A DNA stretch of 64,000 nucleotides from the NCBI RefSeq assembly GCF_013386585.1, contig NZ_JACARO010000065.1:1-64000 (forward strand), written 5' to 3'. The notes beneath the pieces were generated by a model. The model did not search any database. It had not been told where the DNA came from and saw nothing but the letters and a program-made list of their open reading frames with translations. Every line of letters starts with the position of its first letter. Position 1 is the first letter of the stretch. Source of the stretch: Pseudomonas sp. P7548. Its GTDB lineage: Bacteria > Pseudomonadota > Gammaproteobacteria > Pseudomonadales > Pseudomonadaceae. A program made the translations under genes and the position numbers. Shown one piece after another: positions 61,363-64,000 of the stretch.

Positions 61363-62223
61363 ATGGGACATTCACCTGTTGCATCTGCGCTGGTGGCGCT
61401 GTCACTGGCCGTCCTGGCACCTTGCGCACTGGCTGCGCCGGGGTTCAGCGACACCTTGATCGGCTATCGCTACAGCGATCACTACACCGACCCGGGCAAA
61501 ACCAAGGATGTGGCCAAGAACATCCTGCAAATCACTCATGTCAGCAGCTACCGGCTGGGTCAGAACTTCATCAATTTGGACGTGTTCAAGTCCGATCGCA
61601 ACGATCCGGCCAAGGGCGGCGGCACCGGCGCCACTGAGTTTTACCTGACGTATCGCAACCAACTGCAGTACGGCAAGTTCTTCGACAAGCCGCTGGCATT
61701 CGGCCCGGTCAAGGACGTCGCGCTGACTGCCGGGTTCGACTACAACACCAAGAACAACGAGTTCGCCTCGGAAAAGCGCTTGTTGGTGCTCGGCCCGACG
61801 CTCAAGTTTGCTTTGCCCGCCGGTTTCCTCGATGCCAGCGTGCTCTACGCCCGGGAGTGGAACCACTGTGGCCTGGACGTGTGCAGCAAACTGGGCAACC
61901 ACACTGACCTGCTGTTCGACCCGTTCTTCCAGTTCAATCTCACCTGGGGCGTGCCATTCACGGCGGGCCCGCTGCCGCTCAAGTTCCAGGGTTACTACAC
62001 CTTCAGCAGCAAGAAGGGCGACGACTACCAAAACAAGCCCACCGGCGCCGAGCAACTGATGCGCACTTCGTTGATGCTGGATGTCGGCCAGATGGTCTGG
62101 GGCGAGAAAAACGTGTTTTGGGTTGGTCCGGGTTACGAGTACTGGCGCAACAAATTCGGCAACGAGAAGGGGCCAGGTACGGACGTCGATGCGTTATCCA
62201 TCAATCTGGAGTGGCATCTGTAG
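61363..62223 (+). CDS. Tsx-like outer-membrane channel protein
   Basis: The 286-residue protein has a signal peptide (LVALSLAVLAPCALAAPG, cleavage near 24) and the nucleoside-specific channel pattern of Tsx/OmpK family: FSDTLIGYRYSDHYTDPG, FINLDVFKSDRNDPAKGGGTGATEFYLTYR, FDKPLAFGPVKDVALTAGFDYNTKNNEFASEKR and a last strand SINLEWHL. Such barrels admit nucleosides or similar small molecules. It is the first gene of a nutrient-uptake set under the TGTATCAAT motif. Confidence 0.85.
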   Translation: MGHSPVASALVALSLAVLAPCALAAPGFSDTLIGYRYSDHYTDPGKTKDVAKNILQITHVSSYRLGQNFINLDVFKSDRNDPAKGGGTGATEFYLTYRNQLQYGKFFDKPLAFGPVKDVALTAGFDYNTKNNEFASEKRLLVLGPTLKFALPAGFLDASVLYAREWNHCGLDVCSKLGNHTDLLFDPFFQFNLTWGVPFTAGPLPLKFQGYYTFSSKKGDDYQNKPTGAEQLMRTSLMLDVGQMVWGEKNVFWVGPGYEYWRNKFGNEKGPGTDVDALSINLEWHL

Positions 62224-62251
62224 ACCGGAGATCGTTATTTTTCGCTCGCGC

Positions 62252-62269
62252 TGTATCAATAATTAGACA
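62252..62269. promoter_or_regulatory. Motif TGTATCAATAATTAGACA, copy 2
   Basis: TGTATCAATAATTAGACA, 29 bp after the porin gene's stop and 140 bp before the MFS start. The 18-bp word is itself an imperfect palindrome (TGTnT ... AnACA). Confidence 0.6.
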
Positions 62270-62408
62270 GGTTGTCTCATTTGCTCGTAGACTCAGCCCA
62301 TCGCCCAGGCGATAAGGACGGCGCTGTTTCCTTCCAGGGATGAGTCAGGTGGTGAAGCCGGATCACGGCCATCACCTCAACCCGTGATAACAATAAGAGG
62401 TAAAGAGT

Positions 62409-63671
62409 GTGAAGACTCACAACGACTCAAGCACCGCCAAGGCGGACGCATCACCGCGCAAGGCGTTGATCGCCAGCGTGACCGGTTATGCCATGGACGG
62501 GTTCGACCTGTTGATCCTCGGTTTCATGTTGCCAGCCATCACCCTCGGCCTGGGGCTGACCACCTCCGAAGCCGGTTCGCTGGTGACCTGGACCTTGCTC
62601 GGCGCCGTGGCCGGTGGCCTGGTGTTCGGCCAGCTCAGCGACTGCTACGGCCGGGTCAAGATGCTCAGCGTGTGCATCCTGGTGTTTTCCGTGTTTACCG
62701 GTTTATGTGCGTTGGCCCAGGGGTACTGGGATTTGCTGACCTACCGCACCCTCGCCGGGTTTGGCCTGGGCGGTGAGTTCGGCATTGGCATGGCGCTGAT
62801 CGCCGAGACCTGGCCCGCCAACAAACGCAATCGCGCTTCTTCCTACGTCGGCATGGGCTGGCAGGCTGGGGTATTGGCGGCTGCACTGTTGACGCCATTG
62901 TTGTTACCGCATATCGGTTGGCGCGGGATGTTCCTGGTCGGGCTGGTACCGGCGCTGCTGTCCTTCGTGATTCGCCACACCATGGGTGAGCCAGAAGAGT
63001 TCATCAAGGCTTCGGTTAATCCGATTTCTTTTACGCGGCGCTTCGGCCAACTGTTCAAGGATGTGCCGACTGCCAAGGCAAGCATCGGCGTGATGGTGCT
63101 GACTTCAGTGCAGAACTTCGGTTACTACGGAATCATGATCTGGATGCCCAGTTACCTGTCGCGTCAGTTCGGTTTCACGCTGACCGCGTCCGGCACGTGG
63201 ACCGCGGCGACGGTGGTGGGGATGGCCTTCGGCATTTGGTTGTTCGGCCAACTGGCCGACCGCTTCGGTCGCTGGCGGATCTTTTTGCTGTACCAGGCCA
63301 GCGCCGCGGTCATGGTGCTGATCTACGCCAACCTGACGGACCCGATCAGCATGCTGTTTGCCGGCGTGGTGATGGGCATCTTCGTCAATGGCATGATTGG
63401 CGGCTACGGTGCGTTGATCTCCGATCTCTATCCGTCCCAGGTTCGGGCCACGGCCCAGAACGTTCTGTTTAACGTCGGACGCGGTGTCGGTGGTTTCGGG
63501 CCGCTGGTGGTGGGCGCCATTGCCCTGGCGTATTCATTCTCGGCGGCGATCATGTTGTTGGCGTCGATTTACCTGCTGGCCATGGCCGCCACGCTGTTCC
63601 TGTTGCCGCGCAGCCAGGGCGACAGCGGTGAAGTACCGTTGGCGAGTCCCCTCGAAGCACAACCCAAGTAA
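62409..63671 (+). CDS. MFS transporter (AAHS/aromatic-acid-type)
   Basis: The 420-residue transporter starts at GTG 62409 (AAGAGGTAAAGAG upstream). It has twelve hydrophobic segments with motif A GQLSDCYGRVKMLSVC between TM2 and TM3 and RTLAGFGLGGEFGIGMALIAE in TM4, the sugar/aromatic-acid H+ symporter type, and MDGFDLLILGFMLPAI in TM1. Substrate unknown; aromatic or other organic acids are possible. It is flanked by the TGTATCAAT motif on both sides. Confidence 0.88.
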   Translation: MKTHNDSSTAKADASPRKALIASVTGYAMDGFDLLILGFMLPAITLGLGLTTSEAGSLVTWTLLGAVAGGLVFGQLSDCYGRVKMLSVCILVFSVFTGLCALAQGYWDLLTYRTLAGFGLGGEFGIGMALIAETWPANKRNRASSYVGMGWQAGVLAAALLTPLLLPHIGWRGMFLVGLVPALLSFVIRHTMGEPEEFIKASVNPISFTRRFGQLFKDVPTAKASIGVMVLTSVQNFGYYGIMIWMPSYLSRQFGFTLTASGTWTAATVVGMAFGIWLFGQLADRFGRWRIFLLYQASAAVMVLIYANLTDPISMLFAGVVMGIFVNGMIGGYGALISDLYPSQVRATAQNVLFNVGRGVGGFGPLVVGAIALAYSFSAAIMLLASIYLLAMAATLFLLPRSQGDSGEVPLASPLEAQPK

Positions 63672-63714
63672 GGCGTCAGTCGGCGTGGTAATGCCAAAAA
63701 AGTAGTGCATATGC

Positions 63715-63732
63715 TGTATCAATAATTAGACA
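63715..63732. promoter_or_regulatory. Motif TGTATCAATAATTAGACA, copy 3
   Basis: TGTATCAATAATTAGACA 43 bp after the MFS stop, in the gap before the last gene. Confidence 0.6.
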
Positions 63733-63830
63733 AGCGTTTTTTGATGTCGTAGAGTCAAGGTCGAAATGAAGTAGAAAAAACCACGACGCTGCCGGATACA
63801 CGGGCGGTGTCGCTTCTCTTTTGATTCGCC

Positions 63831-63848
63831 TGTATCAAAAATTAGACA
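63831..63848. promoter_or_regulatory. Motif TGTATCAAAAATTAGACA, copy 4
   Basis: TGTATCAAAAATTAGACA 21 bp before the start at 63870, with one base change from copies 2 and 3. Copy 4 is 116 bp after copy 3. Confidence 0.6.
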
Positions 63849-63869
63849 GAAGCATTGAGGGCTTTCAAA

Positions 63870-64000
63870 ATGATCGGGATTTCCAGCTGCTGCAAGGTCA
63901 TCGCCGTCACCCCGCCGAACGATACCTTGGCGGTGGTGCTTTCCAACGAATGGGTCAACGACGAATACAAACGCCTGGTCCTGCAGGCCGATGGCGCGGC
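63870..64000 (+). CDS. Partial ORF, possible FAD-dependent oxidoreductase N-terminus
   Basis: ATG 63870, behind GAGGG, opens a frame that runs off the window after 43 codons: ISSCCKVIAVTPPNDTLAVV, then LSNEWVNDEYKRLVLQADGA. The two beta strands with L-x-L-x8-W...Y-x-x-L-x-L resemble the start of ferredoxin-NADP-reductase-like electron-transfer proteins (dihydroorotate dehydrogenase electron-transfer type), but too little is present to be sure. It shares the locus motif copy 4. Confidence 0.5.
   Translation, partial: MIGISSCCKVIAVTPPNDTLAVVLSNEWVNDEYKRLVLQADGA

Overview
The window looks like a chromosomal segment of a fluorescent Pseudomonas (P. fluorescens group). The basis is high GC with strongly GC-biased third codon positions, the gacA-uvrC-pgsA-tRNA-Gly block (52882-56077) with gacA starting at TTG, an AlkC glycosylase carrying an Ig-like tail, a DUF1652 protein, and REP/REPIN inverted repeats in many intergenic gaps. 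This is judged from the sequence and remembered families only; no database was searched.

Layout. 89-6500: GMC oxidoreductase with a divergent LysR regulator, AlkC, a glutamine-synthetase-like gamma-glutamyl ligase with an XRE-cupin regulator, and an RcnB-like periplasmic protein. 6578-10751: MFS exporter, DUF1652 protein, a triple-PAS LuxR regulator and a membrane protein; two related dyads (GCACYA-N7-TRGTGC) sit at the promoters around the LuxR gene. 10837-15884: AraC regulator and a five-gene operon (NitT/TauT-type ABC importer, PhzF-like, RidA-like). 16026-19575: lipoprotein with a lysozyme-like region, nitrilase-superfamily hydrolase, FKBP, and MgtC behind a long structured leader. 19876-24674: NarL-type response regulator, a BvgS-like hybrid kinase cut by one in-frame TAA, and a receiver lacking its phospho-acceptor Asp. 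24671-33750: dkgB, an AhpD-like protein, a PP2C / Ser-Thr kinase / haem-HAMP / FecR signalling cluster, a possible Cys-His deamidase-fold protein, a DUF3455 protein, a beta-barrel and two small unknowns.

33873-37317: XRE-cupin regulator, flavin/Fe-S dienoyl-CoA-reductase-type enzyme and class II aldolase. 37359-49738: BetI-like TetR regulator with an operator-like palindrome ahead of a long catabolic and transport operon (enoyl-CoA isomerase-like, acyl-CoA dehydrogenase, NDP-forming CoA ligase, ThDP decarboxylase, dipeptide/opine-type ABC importer, quinone reductase); a REPIN lies inside it after the binding-protein gene. 49835-51370 (minus): DAHP synthase preceded by what reads as a complete aromatic attenuator: a 44-codon leader with a Phe/Tyr/Trp cluster, a 13-bp terminator, then a second Tyr-rich 50-codon ORF.

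51513-56077: nitrilase-type hydrolase, GNAT acetyltransferase, gacA, uvrC, pgsA and tRNA-Gly(GCC). 56078-about 60100: lower-GC mobile remnant at the tRNA 3' end, with a frameshifted tyrosine recombinase, a truncated HTH gene and small unknown genes. 60139-64000: a separate nutrient-uptake locus (XRE regulator, Tsx-like porin, MFS transporter, start of a further gene) whose promoters share an 18-bp motif, TGTATCAATAATTAGACA, seen four times here; it is the best candidate for an undescribed local regulon. The attenuator and the split kinase are the other main points.
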